Source: Dickeya oryzae (GTDB lineage: Bacteria; Pseudomonadota; Gammaproteobacteria; Enterobacterales; Enterobacteriaceae). Taken from it: a DNA stretch of 64,000 nucleotides. Below, piece after piece: positions 36,800 to 47,313 of the stretch. Location of the stretch: positions 186,001 through 250,000 of the forward strand of contig NZ_ML762920.1 of NCBI RefSeq assembly GCF_009372235.1. Reading direction: 5' to 3'. Positions within the stretch are counted from its first letter, which is position 1; the number at the start of each line of letters is the position of its first letter. The notes under the pieces are model-generated. The model was not told the origin of the DNA. It searched no databases and worked only from the letters and a program-made list of their open reading frames with translations. Position numbers and translations under genes: made by a program.

Positions 36800-37315
36800 T
36801 TATCCTTGTCGCAACATAAGAGAATTGATGAAAGATAGCAGATCGCTCTGTGACAATTGGCGGCATAACACCGCAGCGATAGCCAGTAAACCAGCTTCGT
36901 CTTCGGCGTCAAAGCGCTCATGGATTGTGCTGTCAATATCCAGCACACCAATCAATTGACCATCTACCGTCAGTGGCAACACGATTTCAGCATTACTGGA
37001 GGCATCGCAGGCGATATGACCGGGGAACGCATGGACATCGCCAACCCGTTGAACATGGTTTTCCGCAATAGCTCGACCACAGACCCCTTTTCCTGCTGGA
37101 ATGCGCACACAAGCCGGACGCCCTTGAAACGGCCCCAGAAACAGCGTGTCGCCTTCCAGCAAATAAAAGCCGGCCCAATTCACACCATCCAATCGTTCAA
37201 ATAGTAACGCACTGCTGTTCGATAATATCGTGAGGAAGCGATCTTCACCGGCAATCAGTGCGGTCAGGTCACGTTCCAGTTCATTGTAGAATTGTTCTTT
37301 TTTCATCATTTGCAT
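36800..37315 (-). CDS. msrC: Free methionine-R-sulfoxide reductase (GAF domain)
   Basis: A 171-aa single-GAF-domain enzyme reducing free methionine-(R)-sulfoxide. Three cysteines characteristic of the family are present in GRPACVRIP, GKGVCGRAI and GHIACDASS; two form the catalytic disulfide. The product-binding acidic segment is GVLDIDSTIHERF. Alternative starts at 37315 and 37306 (MKKEQFY) both lack a strong Shine-Dalgarno sequence. It lies upstream of proQ in the same direction and diverges from letA, matching E. coli gene order. The gap 37316-37608 shows only promoter-like sequence. Confidence 0.92.
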   Translation of the reverse strand: MQMMKKEQFYNELERDLTALIAGEDRFLTILSNSSALLFERLDGVNWAGFYLLEGDTLFLGPFQGRPACVRIPAGKGVCGRAIAENHVQRVGDVHAFPGHIACDASSNAEIVLPLTVDGQLIGVLDIDSTIHERFDAEDEAGLLAIAAVLCRQLSQSDLLSFINSLMLRQG

Positions 37316-37608
37316 AGGCAGAAATTGTCTTTACGGACCACCTGGCGGCTGATGTCCGCAGTAGATTACATAAACTCTCGCGTCGGGATGCTACAGGATT
37401 TCTCTTGTCAGCCCAACCTTCACCGCACGGGGCGCTCATAAAGCAGCAGTTATCGTGCGTTATACCGCGCCCGACATCGGTAAATACATGCAGGATGCCG
37501 TCTGATGACGTCACCATATAACCTGACAAGAGTAGCAGTGATTTTGTGTCATCCATCATTCAGTTACACTATGATAATACCTGTCCTGTTAACCTGCCCG
37601 CAGGAAAT

Positions 37609-38889
37609 ATGAAAATTTATAATGCCGCTGCGCCTATTGAATCGGCCGATTCGCCGCCTGCCGCGCCGCGTCGCTTTCAGCGTTGCCCACAATGCGACCA
37701 GCCCTTCATGTTGCCCCGGCTCAAACGCCATCAACACGGCCACTGCCCGCGCTGTGCGGCACACCTTGCCAGCGGCCGCGATTGGTCTATCTCACGGCTG
37801 GTGTCAATGGCCATCGCCATGCTGGTCCTGATGCCGTTTGCCTATACCGAGCCGCTGCTCAACATTCGCCTGCTGGGTGTGTCCATCAATGCCAGCTTGC
37901 TGGAAGGTATCTGGCAGATGACACGCCAGGGCCACCCGGTCACCGCCAGTATCGTGGCATTTTGTACTATCGGTGCACCACTCACCCTGGTCTTCGCCCT
38001 GTTGTATCTGTTTTTCGCTCCACGCGTCGGTATGAACCTGCGCCCGGTCTTGTTGCTGTTCAAACGCCTCAAAGAGTGGGTCATGCTGGACGTGTATCTG
38101 GTTGGTCTGGCGGTCGCGTCGATTAAAGTGCGTGAATTTTCCGAGGTCCTGCCCGGCAATGGGTTGCTGGCGTTTCTGGTGCTGATGGCGCTGAGCCTGT
38201 TGACGCTGATTCACCTTAATGCTGAGCAACTCTGGCAGCGCTACTATCCACAACGAGACCTACATCCACAACGAGACCCACAACGTGATCAACAGCGTGC
38301 CAACCCAGCCCCAGCAGAGGCGCTGGTCTGCCTGTCCTGTCATTTTACTGCACAGCCTGACCATCAAGGCCGTTGCCGTCGTTGCCATGTGCCGCTCACG
38401 CCGCGCCGTCCCTATAGCCTGCAAAAATCCTGGTCGGCGTTGATTTCCGCCGTTATTCTGCTGTTGCCTGCCAATTTGATGCCGATCTCAATCATTTATG
38501 TCAACGGCGTTCGCCGCGAGGACACCATTTTTTCCGGCATTATGTCGCTGGCAACCGGGAATGTCCCGGTGGCGCTGGTAGTTTTTATCGCCAGTATTCT
38601 GGTGCCGTTCAGTAAGGTTATCATCACCACATTTCTGCTGGTCAGCATCCATTTTCGGATGAAAACCGGCCGCATGCTCCGTATGCGTCTGCTGCGCCTG
38701 ATGTCCTGGATTGGGCGTTGGTCGATGCTCGACCTGTTCGTCATCGCCCTGACCATGTCGCTGGTTAACCGCGACCCATTGCTTGCTTTTACCATGGGAC
38801 CTGCGGCGCTTTATTTTGGCGCTGCCGTTATCTTGACCATATTGTCTGTCGAGTGGCTGGATAGTCGACTGATATGGGATAACGACTAA
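37609..38889 (+). CDS. letA: Lipid transport membrane protein LetA (PqiA-like, YebS)
   Basis: A 426-aa inner-membrane protein with eight predicted membrane segments in two PqiA-like halves. Each half begins with a zinc-ribbon type cysteine set: CPQCDQPF...CPRC near the N-terminus and CLSCHF...CRRC near residue 240. It works with LetB to move lipids between the inner and outer membranes. ATG 37609 is chosen because CAGGAA lies just upstream and homologous sequence begins with the first ribbon; a GTG 63 bp upstream is also in frame. It is 15 bp from letB. The loop between halves contains a short repeat, [12 protein letters not shown]. Confidence 0.93.
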   Translation: MKIYNAAAPIESADSPPAAPRRFQRCPQCDQPFMLPRLKRHQHGHCPRCAAHLASGRDWSISRLVSMAIAMLVLMPFAYTEPLLNIRLLGVSINASLLEGIWQMTRQGHPVTASIVAFCTIGAPLTLVFALLYLFFAPRVGMNLRPVLLLFKRLKEWVMLDVYLVGLAVASIKVREFSEVLPGNGLLAFLVLMALSLLTLIHLNAEQLWQRYYPQRDLHPQRDPQRDQQRANPAPAEALVCLSCHFTAQPDHQGRCRRCHVPLTPRRPYSLQKSWSALISAVILLLPANLMPISIIYVNGVRREDTIFSGIMSLATGNVPVALVVFIASILVPFSKVIITTFLLVSIHFRMKTGRMLRMRLLRLMSWIGRWSMLDLFVIALTMSLVNRDPLLAFTMGPAALYFGAAVILTILSVEWLDSRLIWDND

Positions 38890-38904
38890 ATTAATAGGAT
38901 AACA

Positions 38905-41535
38905 ATGTCGAACTCAACGCCGATGCCCGCCGCTGAAGCCCGCATCAAATCCCGACATCGCTTGTCGCCTTTCTGGCTGCTGCCCGTTGTCGCCTTGCTG
39001 ATTGCCGGCTGGTTGCTTTACACCAACCAGCAGGAGCGTGGTGCGACGGTAACGATTGATTTCGTCTCGGCGGACGGCATCGTTCCCGGCCGCACCCCGG
39101 TGCGCTATCAAGGGGTGGCAGTGGGTACTGTGCGCAACATAAAACTCAGCGATGATTTGCGCACGATTCAGGTCGTCGCCAGCATCCGTAACGACATGAA
39201 GGATGCGCTACGCAGCGGTACCCAGTTCTGGCTGGTGACGCCCAAAGCCTCACTGGCCGGAGTATCGGGGCTGGATGCACTGGTTGGCGGTAACTATATC
39301 GGCATGTTACCGGGCCGTGGTGACCCGACGACACACTTCACCGCACAAGATAATCAGCCGAAATATCGCGCTAACAGTGGCGAATTGCTGGTGCACCTGC
39401 ATGCTGACGACCTGGGGTCACTCAATGCCGGTTCGCTAGTCTATTTCCGTAAGATTCCGGTTGGGAAAGTCTACGACTACAGCGTTAATGCCGATCACCG
39501 TGGTGTAACGATTGACGTATTGATCGACCGCCGTTTCACCGGGTTGGTGAAAAAGAACAGCCGCTTTTGGAACGTTTCCGGGCTAAAAGCCGATGTCAGT
39601 TTCAGCGGGGCGACCGTTGAAATGCAAAATCTATCGGCATTGGTTAACGGTGCTATCGCCTTTGACTCGCCCGAACAGAGCGAGCCTGCCTCTGCGGACC
39701 AAATTTATGATTTGTATCCGGATCTGGCACACAGCCAGCGTGGCGTGTCGATAACGTTGGATTTGCCTTCTGGCGATAAACTGCAAGCCGGTCACACTCC
39801 CCTGCTGTATCAAGGGCTGGAGGTGGGGACACTGCAACGGCTCACCCTGGAAGCTAACCAGCGCGTCACCGGTGAATTAATTGTCGACCCGTCCGTGGTG
39901 CCGCTGATGCGAGACAACACCCGCATTGAGCTGGCCGCACCGCGTTTATCGCTCAGTGATCTCAACCTGCCCAGCCTGTTAGGGGGGACAACACTGACGC
40001 TCATCCCCGGCGAGGGCGAACCGAAGCAACACTTTACCGTGGCTGACGTGACACAACAGCAGTTACAACAGCCCGGTGCGCTTAACGTCGAATTAACGGC
40101 CAACCAGAGTTATGGTATCGACAGCGGCCAGCCGATCATGTTGCACGGTGTGCAAATTGGTCGCATTGTTCAACGCACGCTGACCGATAACGGTGTGAGT
40201 TTTACCGCCGTTATCGACCACCAATACCGTCACCTGCTGCATAAAGACAGTCAATTTGTCGCCAGTAGCCGGGTCAATGTCAAACTCGGGCTGGATGGCG
40301 TACAGATGCTGGGTGCCAGCGCGCAAGAGTGGCTGAATGGCGGTGTCACCGTGTTGCCTGGCTCGACCGGTGAGCCACAATCACGTTACCCGCTCTACAG
40401 CGATCGGGAAAAAGCCGCTGCCGGTATTCAGGGGACAACGCCCCCCACCACGCTGACGTTATTGGCCGACAGCCTGCCGGATATTCAGGACGGCTCCGTC
40501 GTGCTGTATCGCAAATTTCAGGTCGGTGAAATTACCCGTATTCGCCCCAAAGCCGACACCTTCGAAATCGATGTTTATATTCGGCCGGAATACCGCAAAC
40601 TGCTCACCGATAACAGCGTATTCTGGGCCGAGGGCGGCGCGCGCGTACAACTAAACGGCGCAGGGCTGACGGTGCAGGCTTCCCCACTCAGCCGGGCGCT
40701 GAAAGGGGCGATCAGTTTTGACAATGTGGACGGCGCTGCCGATGTGCAAGGCGGCAAGCGGCCGTTGTACAGCAATGAAACCGCCGCCAGAGCTATTGGC
40801 AGCCGAATCACATTGCGCACCTACGATGCCAGCAAGCTCTCCGCCGGTATGCCAATCCGCTATCTTGGCATCGACATCGGCCAACTGGAGTCACTCAAGC
40901 TGTCAGAGCAGCGCGACGAAGTGCGAGTACAGGCGGTGCTATACCCGGAATACGTTCGCCATTTTGCCCGTGCGGGTACCCGTTTTTCGGTGGTGACACC
41001 CGAAATCTCCGCCGCTGGGGTTAATCACCTGGAAACGCTGATCCAGCCCTATATCAACGTCGAGCCAGGCAATGGTGCCGTTACCCGCAGTTTTGAACTG
41101 CAAAAAGCCACGATTTCCGACTCACGCTATCAGGACGGGCTAAATATCAGCGTTGATACCGCCGAGGCTGGATCGCTACAGATTGGTACCCCGGTGCTGT
41201 TTCGCGGTATTGAGGTCGGCACGGTGACCGGCCTGTCACTCGGCACCTTGTCCGATCGGGTCTCTGTCGCGCTGCGTATCAGTAAACGCCATGCCCATCT
41301 GGTACGCGATAACTCGGTATTCTGGCTGGCTTCCGGCTATAACCTGCAATTTGGCCTGACCGGCGGTGTTATCAAAAGCGGTACGTTCCAGCAATTCATT
41401 CGCGGTGGTATCGCCTTTGCCACACCACCCACCACACCACTGGCACCGACAGCACAGGCCGGTAAACACTTCCTGTTGCATAGCGAAGAACCCAGTGGCT
41501 GGCGCGACTGGGGAACCGCCCTGCCGGAACGATAA
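38905..41535 (+). CDS. letB: MCE-domain lipid transport tunnel protein LetB (YebT)
   Basis: An 876-aa protein with one N-terminal membrane anchor (FWLLPVVALLIAGWLLYTN, about 22-40) followed by seven MCE domains in tandem. Each can be recognised by repeated patterns such as GxxxYxG-V-xGxV and TPxxSxxGxxxLexL. Stacked hexameric rings of LetB form a hydrophobic tunnel across the periplasm for lipids. Length equals E. coli YebT (877 aa). Cotranscribed with letA. A perfect 10-bp hairpin follows. Confidence 0.95.
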   Translation: MSNSTPMPAAEARIKSRHRLSPFWLLPVVALLIAGWLLYTNQQERGATVTIDFVSADGIVPGRTPVRYQGVAVGTVRNIKLSDDLRTIQVVASIRNDMKDALRSGTQFWLVTPKASLAGVSGLDALVGGNYIGMLPGRGDPTTHFTAQDNQPKYRANSGELLVHLHADDLGSLNAGSLVYFRKIPVGKVYDYSVNADHRGVTIDVLIDRRFTGLVKKNSRFWNVSGLKADVSFSGATVEMQNLSALVNGAIAFDSPEQSEPASADQIYDLYPDLAHSQRGVSITLDLPSGDKLQAGHTPLLYQGLEVGTLQRLTLEANQRVTGELIVDPSVVPLMRDNTRIELAAPRLSLSDLNLPSLLGGTTLTLIPGEGEPKQHFTVADVTQQQLQQPGALNVELTANQSYGIDSGQPIMLHGVQIGRIVQRTLTDNGVSFTAVIDHQYRHLLHKDSQFVASSRVNVKLGLDGVQMLGASAQEWLNGGVTVLPGSTGEPQSRYPLYSDREKAAAGIQGTTPPTTLTLLADSLPDIQDGSVVLYRKFQVGEITRIRPKADTFEIDVYIRPEYRKLLTDNSVFWAEGGARVQLNGAGLTVQASPLSRALKGAISFDNVDGAADVQGGKRPLYSNETAARAIGSRITLRTYDASKLSAGMPIRYLGIDIGQLESLKLSEQRDEVRVQAVLYPEYVRHFARAGTRFSVVTPEISAAGVNHLETLIQPYINVEPGNGAVTRSFELQKATISDSRYQDGLNISVDTAEAGSLQIGTPVLFRGIEVGTVTGLSLGTLSDRVSVALRISKRHAHLVRDNSVFWLASGYNLQFGLTGGVIKSGTFQQFIRGGIAFATPPTTPLAPTAQAGKHFLLHSEEPSGWRDWGTALPER

Positions 41536-41543
41536 GCACAGGC

Positions 41544-41576
41544 GGCGGCTCACCGCATCTGAAGCAGTGAGCCGCC
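41544..41576 (+). terminator. Hairpin after letB
   Basis: GGCGGCTCAC (41544-41553) pairs perfectly with GTGAGCCGCC (41567-41576). There is no T-run, so it may attenuate rather than end transcription before rsmF. Confidence 0.45.
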
Positions 41577-41643
41577 ATCACTTCCCATCACTGGGATATG
41601 GTAAGATTCACACTTTGATTGTTGTTGTAACGGAAACGCTGCT

Positions 41644-43092
41644 GTGGCTAAACCTATTCCTGCTTCCCTCACCCCCGATTTTCTGACCGCCATGCAAGCC
41701 ATCATGCCTGCGCACCTGAGCATGGATGACTTCATCGATGCCTGCCAGCGGCCATTACGCCGTAGTATCCGCGTCAACACATTGAAAATCAGCGTGCCTG
41801 ATTTTCTTACACTGGTTGCCCCCTACGGTTGGGAAATGGAAGCAGTACCCTGGTGTCACGACGGGTTTTGGCTGCTCAACGCGGATGAAGAAGCCATGCG
41901 GCTGGGTAATGCGCTCGAACACCTGAGCGGCCTGTTTTACATCCAGGAAGCCAGTTCGATGCTGCCAGTCAGTGCGCTGTTCATGGAGCATGATACCCCA
42001 GAGCGGGTGTTGGATATGGCCGCCGCCCCCGGTTCTAAAACCACGCAGATTGCCGCCCATCTCAACAATCAGGGACTGATTGTCGCCAACGAATACTCCG
42101 CCAGCCGGGTGAAGGTTTTGCACGCCAACCTGCATCGTTGTGGCGTGAGCAATACCACGCTGACACACTTTGATGGCCGGGTCTTCGGCAGCGCCTTGCC
42201 GGAAACCTTTGACGCTATCCTGCTGGATGCCCCTTGCTCTGGCGAAGGCGTGGTCAGGAAAGATCCTGCTGCCATGAGTCACTGGTCGCTGGAAAGCATC
42301 GCTGATATCGCCGCCACTCAACGCGACCTGATACTCAGCGCCTTCCATGCATTGAAGCCGGGCGGCGTGCTGATTTACTCCACCTGTACCCTGAATCATC
42401 AGGAAAACCAGCAGGTGTGCCATTGGTTAATGCAACAATTCCCCGGCGCGTGTGAAATCGAGTCGCTAAAAGACCTATTCCCACAAGCGCATCAGGCTCT
42501 GACGGACGAGGGGTTTCTGCACGTCTTCCCACAGATTTATGACAGCGAAGGTTTTTTTGTGGCACGCTTGCGTAAAACTGCGAGCGTACCGCCGCTGGCA
42601 CCGCCGGATTACAAAGCGGGCAAGCTGCCATTTACGCCGCTCAGCAACAAAGACGCACAACTGATTTGCCAAAGCGCCCGACGTTTGGGTTTGCGATGGT
42701 CAGATCAACAGTTACAACTGTGGCAGCGAGACGATGAGATCTGGTTGTTTCCAACCGCACTGCAACCCATGCTGGGTAAAATGCGCTTCTCCCGTATCGG
42801 CATCAAATTGGCGGAGCGTTTTGCCAAAGGGTATCGCTGGCAGCATGAAGCCATTGTGGCGCTGGGCGACCCGCAGAGCCCGAACGCCTTCGTGCTTACT
42901 GCCGAGCAGGCCGTGGACTGGTTCCGGGGAAAAGACATTTACCCTCCCGCTTTCATCGACCATGACGACATATTATTGACCTGGCAGCAGACCCCGCTAG
43001 GGCTCAGCAAACGTGTTGGCCAGCGGCTGAAAAACACCCTGCCTCGCGATCTGGTTCGCGATGGTGCCAATCTTGTGCTTGCTATCGATTAA
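41644..43092 (+). CDS. rsmF: 16S rRNA m5C1407 methyltransferase RsmF
   Basis: A 482-aa SAM-dependent methyltransferase. The N-terminal RNA-binding segment has [15 protein letters not shown]. The Rossmann methyltransferase core contains the SAM site [35 protein letters not shown] and the catalytic cysteine in [14 protein letters not shown]-terminal PUA-like part follows (about 320-480). It methylates C1407 of 16S rRNA in the assembled small subunit. It uses a GTG start at 41644. Order letB-rsmF-yebW matches E. coli. Confidence 0.94.
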   Translation: MAKPIPASLTPDFLTAMQAIMPAHLSMDDFIDACQRPLRRSIRVNTLKISVPDFLTLVAPYGWEMEAVPWCHDGFWLLNADEEAMRLGNALEHLSGLFYIQEASSMLPVSALFMEHDTPERVLDMAAAPGSKTTQIAAHLNNQGLIVANEYSASRVKVLHANLHRCGVSNTTLTHFDGRVFGSALPETFDAILLDAPCSGEGVVRKDPAAMSHWSLESIADIAATQRDLILSAFHALKPGGVLIYSTCTLNHQENQQVCHWLMQQFPGACEIESLKDLFPQAHQALTDEGFLHVFPQIYDSEGFFVARLRKTASVPPLAPPDYKAGKLPFTPLSNKDAQLICQSARRLGLRWSDQQLQLWQRDDEIWLFPTALQPMLGKMRFSRIGIKLAERFAKGYRWQHEAIVALGDPQSPNAFVLTAEQAVDWFRGKDIYPPAFIDHDDILLTWQQTPLGLSKRVGQRLKNTLPRDLVRDGANLVLAID

Positions 43093-43201
43093 TCTTCAAT
43101 TTCATCGATTAATCTTTGACCGGGTCGCCGCTTGCGGCGTTCCCGATCGGCATTTTTCATCTACACTCACAATCAAGGCGTAGTAACCTGTTGAGGAATC
43201 T

Positions 43202-43393
43202 ATGTTCGCACTGGTGATCTTTGTCTGTTACCTGGGGGGTAACTGCGAGAGTCTGGTCGCGGGAACCTATATCAATGAACCACAGTGTCTGAGCGCCATG
43301 GAGGAGCAACAAATCCGTAATGGCGGCTGCTTTCCGATTGACGATTTTCGCAGCGGGTACTGGAAACCGGCCCACGAATACCGTGACCGTTAA
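43202..43393 (+). CDS. yebW: YebW family small protein
   Basis: A 63-aa protein beginning MFALVIFVCYLGGNCESLVAG, with a short hydrophobic start and four cysteines. It is similar over its length to E. coli YebW (63 aa), including GGCFPIDDF. AGGAATCT precedes the ATG. Function unknown. It lies after rsmF, as in E. coli, which supports the identification. Confidence 0.85.
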   Translation: MFALVIFVCYLGGNCESLVAGTYINEPQCLSAMEEQQIRNGGCFPIDDFRSGYWKPAHEYRDR

Positions 43394-43528
43394 TCCCCCA
43401 CGTCGTCCTGTGTTTTGCAGTTATAAACGGCAACTCAGGCAGCACGCGCCATAACTGTTATTGACTCACTCGACACACAATTCAATAAGCACATGTTCAA
43501 AATACGTCCCCAATAAACGGCAACACAT

Positions 43529-43565
43529 AAAAAAGGGCAATGTCATAACGGTAACGACATTGCCC
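43529..43565 (-). terminator. Rho-independent terminator of the chemoreceptor gene
   Basis: GGGCAATGTC and GACATTGCCC pair perfectly around an 11-nt loop, and on the minus strand a run of T follows. It lies 51 bp past the stop of the chemoreceptor gene. Confidence 0.85.
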
Positions 43566-43615
43566 AAACTGGTGTAATAAAGACCGACTGTTATGGACAG
43601 ACTTTCACTCACTTA

Positions 43616-45631
43616 TCAAAACTTCACCCACTCATCTTTGTCAGAATGGTGTTTAGCACTACCAGACGACTGATCCGTCTTCGCAGTGTGTTTACGCCCT
43701 GACTGACTCGATTTGCCGGACGACGGTTTACCCAGCAATAGCGCCTGATGACTGGCTGCAGCACCGGAAGTATGGGTATGGTGGTGCGTATGGGAATCGT
43801 CACCTAAATGAAACGCCGATACCGCCTGCATCAGCAACTGTGACTGTTCTTCCAGCGCATTAGCCGCCGAGGACGACTCTTCCACCAGCGCGGCATTTTG
43901 CTGCGTGGTGCTATCCAGCTCAGTCACTGCCTGAGCGATTTGGCTAATCCCGCGACTTTGCTCATCGGATGCTGAGGCAATTTCGCCCATGATGTCAAAC
44001 ACATGGGTGATAGAGCGAACGATATCCTGCATGGTTTTTCCTGCATCATCCACCAGCTCTGAGCCAGTATTCACCCGCGATACCGACTCCTGAATCAGCC
44101 CTTCAATTTCTTTTGCTGCCTGTGAACTACGCTGAGCCAGATTACGCACTTCGCTGGCGACGACAGCAAAACCACGCCCTTGTTCGCCCGCTCTTGCCGC
44201 CTCAACCGCCGCATTCAGCGCCAGAATATTGGTCTGGAACGCAATACTATTGATAACCGAAGTAATTTCGGAAATGCGCTTAGAACTACTTGAAATATCG
44301 TTCATGGTTTTTACCACGTTACTGACTATCTCACCGCCTTTGATGGCATTTTGTGAGGCTTCTGAGGCCAGTTGTGAGGCGTGATGCGCATTTTCAGAGT
44401 TCTGTTTTACCGTTGAGGTCAGCTGTTCCATACTGGCGGCAGTTTCCACGACGGCAGCCGACTGCTGCTCCGTGCGGGACGACAAGTCTGAATTACCGGC
44501 CGCGATCTCCGCCGAGGCTGACGCTACATTTCCGACCCCTTCGCGAATATCCCGAATCATGGTGCGTAATTTGTCATTCATGTTCGCCATGGCGGTAATC
44601 AGCATGCCTAGCTCATCACGGCGTGAAGAACTGACTGATGACGAGAGATCACCCTCAGCGATGCGTTCAGCCACCGACAACCCCTGTTTGAGCGGCGTTA
44701 CAATCTGCACCGAAATACGCCATGCCATGAAGATGCCAAACAACACCACCGCCAGCCCGGTCACCATCATTTTTAATTCCGATGAACGAGTGGTTTGAGT
44801 CGAGTTAGCCAGTTGCTGACTAAACAGGGCAGACACATCTTTATTCAATTTATCCGCCGATGCCGTCATGGCCTGACTGGCACGGGTTTCATCCTGAAAT
44901 GCCGCCAGATAGGCACCGGCAGATTGACGATACACCAGGAAATAATCCCAAGTCGTTTTCAGACTGGCTTGTATCGCTGCGGGCAACTGTCCGGCTTTTT
45001 CTTTAATGACTTTTTCCGCCGTATCAATACTCTTCAGCGTCACTGCCAGCGTGTTATCAGACGGTGCCAGCAACAAATCATGGGCTACATCACGAATATC
45101 TGACATGCGTTCACCCAGTTGATACAGCACCAACTGGGTATCAGAAGGAAGTCCGGTTGCCTGCTGCCATTGGCTCTGGAACGTTTCCAGCACTTTTTCA
45201 CTGTCATCCTGGCTAATTGCCAATCCTGCGGTATCACGCTTTTTGCTGGTGGCAATAAACGCTTCTCGCGCAGCACTATAGACTTTCAAATCCTGATCGA
45301 TGCGTTCGACATCATCAAAGGTATTCTTATCCCAGCTCAGATTTTTAGCCTGGGCGAGAATATCGCCCATCTTATTAACCAGCACCCCATTCTTTTCAAT
45401 CACACTATAATCGTGCGTGAACTGGAATTGCGTACGCAAGACGCGCGCTTGAGCCAATGTAGCATCAAGAGCATTCGTCACCTGAACCTTAGTATTACTA
45501 TCATCGATGGTTCGAAAACCAACGAGGCCGGATATCAATACCACCAGTGATAATAACAGCACTAAGCCAAACCCTAACGACAGCCGGGTTCCCACTTTAA
45601 GATTATCGTATTTTTCACCCAGAATACTCAT
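43616..45631 (-). CDS. Methyl-accepting chemotaxis protein with helical sensor domain
   Basis: A 671-aa chemoreceptor. The first membrane segment is at about 17-40. A long all-helical periplasmic domain (about 45-290, the size of a helical bimodular sensor) is followed by the second membrane segment (about 295-315), HAMP ([23 protein letters not shown]), and the cytoplasmic signalling bundle with hairpin tip [38 protein letters not shown]. The C-terminal tail (about 605-671) is long and contains a His-rich stretch ([10 protein letters not shown]). It ends in EWVKF, matching the xWxxF tether for CheR/CheB. A sigma-28-type promoter lies upstream. The ligand is unknown. Confidence 0.9.
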   Translation of the reverse strand: MSILGEKYDNLKVGTRLSLGFGLVLLLSLVVLISGLVGFRTIDDSNTKVQVTNALDATLAQARVLRTQFQFTHDYSVIEKNGVLVNKMGDILAQAKNLSWDKNTFDDVERIDQDLKVYSAAREAFIATSKKRDTAGLAISQDDSEKVLETFQSQWQQATGLPSDTQLVLYQLGERMSDIRDVAHDLLLAPSDNTLAVTLKSIDTAEKVIKEKAGQLPAAIQASLKTTWDYFLVYRQSAGAYLAAFQDETRASQAMTASADKLNKDVSALFSQQLANSTQTTRSSELKMMVTGLAVVLFGIFMAWRISVQIVTPLKQGLSVAERIAEGDLSSSVSSSRRDELGMLITAMANMNDKLRTMIRDIREGVGNVASASAEIAAGNSDLSSRTEQQSAAVVETAASMEQLTSTVKQNSENAHHASQLASEASQNAIKGGEIVSNVVKTMNDISSSSKRISEITSVINSIAFQTNILALNAAVEAARAGEQGRGFAVVASEVRNLAQRSSQAAKEIEGLIQESVSRVNTGSELVDDAGKTMQDIVRSITHVFDIMGEIASASDEQSRGISQIAQAVTELDSTTQQNAALVEESSSAANALEEQSQLLMQAVSAFHLGDDSHTHHHTHTSGAAASHQALLLGKPSSGKSSQSGRKHTAKTDQSSGSAKHHSDKDEWVKF

Positions 45632-45853
45632 AGCATCACCTGTTTATGATTATCGTGATCTGATTACCAGCGTATTATTTCGGCCATCACCAGACTGTAA
45701 GCCGATTGATTCCCCTGTAACCCAAACACATAAGGCATAGCACATAGCGACGATAATGGATAAAAACATCGTCATGTAATAATTCAGCGATTAGCTACTC
45801 ACAAAGATTCACTACCATCCAGGTTTACGACCACGCACCCCACCTCAAAAAAT

Positions 45854-45880
45854 TTATCGGCCTGTATAAAGAGTAGCTTA
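45854..45880 (-). promoter_or_regulatory. Sigma-28 (FliA) type promoter for the chemoreceptor
   Basis: On the minus strand TAAG, 15 bases, then GCCGATAA: the -10 is perfect for FliA and the -35 matches TAAA in three of four core positions. It lies about 220 bp upstream of the chemoreceptor start. The gap 45632-46056 is AT-rich, includes the dyad CCAATAATTGG at 45901-45911, and shows no integrase or other gene. Confidence 0.6.
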
Positions 45881-46056
45881 ACCAAAACACCCAATAACCC
45901 CCAATAATTGGACAACTATCACAACTCGTCTTTTTTCAATTAAATATCTAATAAATCATGACCATATGGAATAAATAAATACTCCCAAAATGAGTGGAAA
46001 CAATAATGTGAAAAATAAAAAAGCAACATAATAATAATCAGCTATAATTCGCCGAT

Positions 46057-46329
46057 TCATTCCACTGTGATAACCATAGCAATTGATGTAATTAAAATGT
46101 TATGGTTATGATAATTATTTGATGGTGATTTTTTATAGACGTGCAGTATTGGGATGGTACCGCATTTGATAAAATACCAGACGGGTTCGCTCACAGTGAT
46201 ACCGTTACGACGGGCAGGAAACCGCAGGCACTCGTTGCTGACAGATGCACAATCAATCACCGCCGCCGCGACAGATTCACAAGAATAATGACGAAGAGAG
46301 AACACATACAGCGCACCTCGGCACGCCAT
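46057..46329 (-). CDS. Possible small protein downstream of cI
   Basis: A 90-aa open frame beginning with ATG 17 bp after the cI stop on the same strand. The sequence (for example SLRHYSCESVAAAVIDCASV and PARRNGITVSEPVWYF) vaguely recalls Icd/Ash-like small proteins of P4- and P2-type elements, but this is only an impression. Codon use is not clearly coding and the 3' third is very AT-rich. It may be a real gene cotranscribed with the repressor, or a chance frame. Confidence 0.3.
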   Translation of the reverse strand: MACRGALYVFSLRHYSCESVAAAVIDCASVSNECLRFPARRNGITVSEPVWYFIKCGTIPILHVYKKSPSNNYHNHNILITSIAMVITVE

Positions 46330-46346
46330 ATGTGTTGATGTTGATT

Positions 46347-47216
46347 TTAGAGACTGGGCGTTAACGTCAGCACCACCACCCCACGGGGAGTGACCTCGTC
46401 AACCCCGCACTGGAATTGCGAGCCGCCGCCTTCAACCTGCATTTTGCGCCCCGGCAACAGGGCTACATCATAGATATCGTTTTTACCGTCAATGTCCAGT
46501 AACCAACGCCCGTTACTGATACTGGTAACACCGGTATCCACCAGCCAGGAAGCGGTGCTCCCCTCCACCAGCAACGGTGTATGCAAGCCAGCAGGAATGC
46601 ATTGCGGGTCAGCTTTCCACTCCCCTGCCTCCTGCAATTTACCCGTTCTTAGTACGTTGCGTGGAATCAGGATAATACCCGCGTCATCATGACGGATCAC
46701 TGGCGTATCATGCTGTTGCGGCGATCCTTTACCGGTCGCCAGCCACGCCAGTGACACCCCGGTATCCAGCGCACAGGTGACGACGACATCCCCAGGAAAG
46801 AAATCTCGCCGAATCCAGGTACTGATCGTCCCAGGCGCGATCCCCAGTAAATCACCCAACTCTTTTTGCGTACTAAAGCCATAGGCATCAAGCATTCGAC
46901 GCAGTACCGCCTTACCGCCCGATGACAGAATTTGCTCATAAAGCGCCTTGCCTTTCAGCGGTGATTTATGAGCAAAGACATTCGCATTTGCAAACTCACC
47001 AGTTACCAGCCATCCTGCTTCGGCTCCAGTATCTAGCGCACATTTAAGAATAATGTTACCCGGCACGTTCCCTCGCTGAACCCAGTTACTGATTGTATTG
47101 GTAGGTATTTCAGTTACCTCGCTCAGTTCCTTCTGAGTCTTTACTCCATAGCTTGACATGATGCGCTCAAGCACGGAGGCCGCAGACACGGCATCACTAT
47201 TTGTATTCAAAAACAC
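46347..47216 (-). CDS. Phage CI-type repressor with duplicated DNA-binding domain
   Basis: A 289-aa protein with two copies of the phage CI N-terminal helix-turn-helix domain. Copy 1 is at about 14-74 (VKTQKELSEVTEIPTNTIS), copy 2 at about 102-163 (FSTQKELGDLLGIAPGTIS). The copies are about half identical and each ends in the same CALDTG...WLxTG pattern. A C-terminal oligomerisation-type domain follows (about 175-289) with LVDTGVTSISNGRWLLDIDG. No Ser-Lys self-cleavage motif is evident, so induction would need an antirepressor. It diverges from the early operon across a 97-bp operator region. Usual family members have one HTH copy and about 190-230 aa. Confidence 0.8.
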   Translation of the reverse strand: MFLNTNSDAVSAASVLERIMSSYGVKTQKELSEVTEIPTNTISNWVQRGNVPGNIILKCALDTGAEAGWLVTGEFANANVFAHKSPLKGKALYEQILSSGGKAVLRRMLDAYGFSTQKELGDLLGIAPGTISTWIRRDFFPGDVVVTCALDTGVSLAWLATGKGSPQQHDTPVIRHDDAGIILIPRNVLRTGKLQEAGEWKADPQCIPAGLHTPLLVEGSTASWLVDTGVTSISNGRWLLDIDGKNDIYDVALLPGRKMQVEGGGSQFQCGVDEVTPRGVVVLTLTPSL

Positions 47217-47235
47217 CTCACGAGTATTTACATAT

Positions 47236-47280
47236 ACACGTTACGTGTTTTATAGTGTCGACATAGCACATGTAACACCA
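47236..47280. promoter_or_regulatory. Putative CI operators between cI and the early operon
   Basis: ACACGTTACGTGT (47236-47248) is a perfect 6-bp dyad around one base. Related GTGT/ACAC half-sites follow at 47255-47258 and in CACATGTAACAC (47267-47278). They lie in the 97-bp gap between the divergent cI and early genes, the expected place for the repressor switch. Confidence 0.5.
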
Positions 47281-47313
47281 TAGAACACCCTGGCCTGGGG
47301 GAGATATTGCTTT

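Noticed and set aside
45632-46346. Integrase or attachment site at the left end of the phage cluster
   Set aside because: No tyrosine recombinase frame and no tRNA end or direct repeat could be found by eye.
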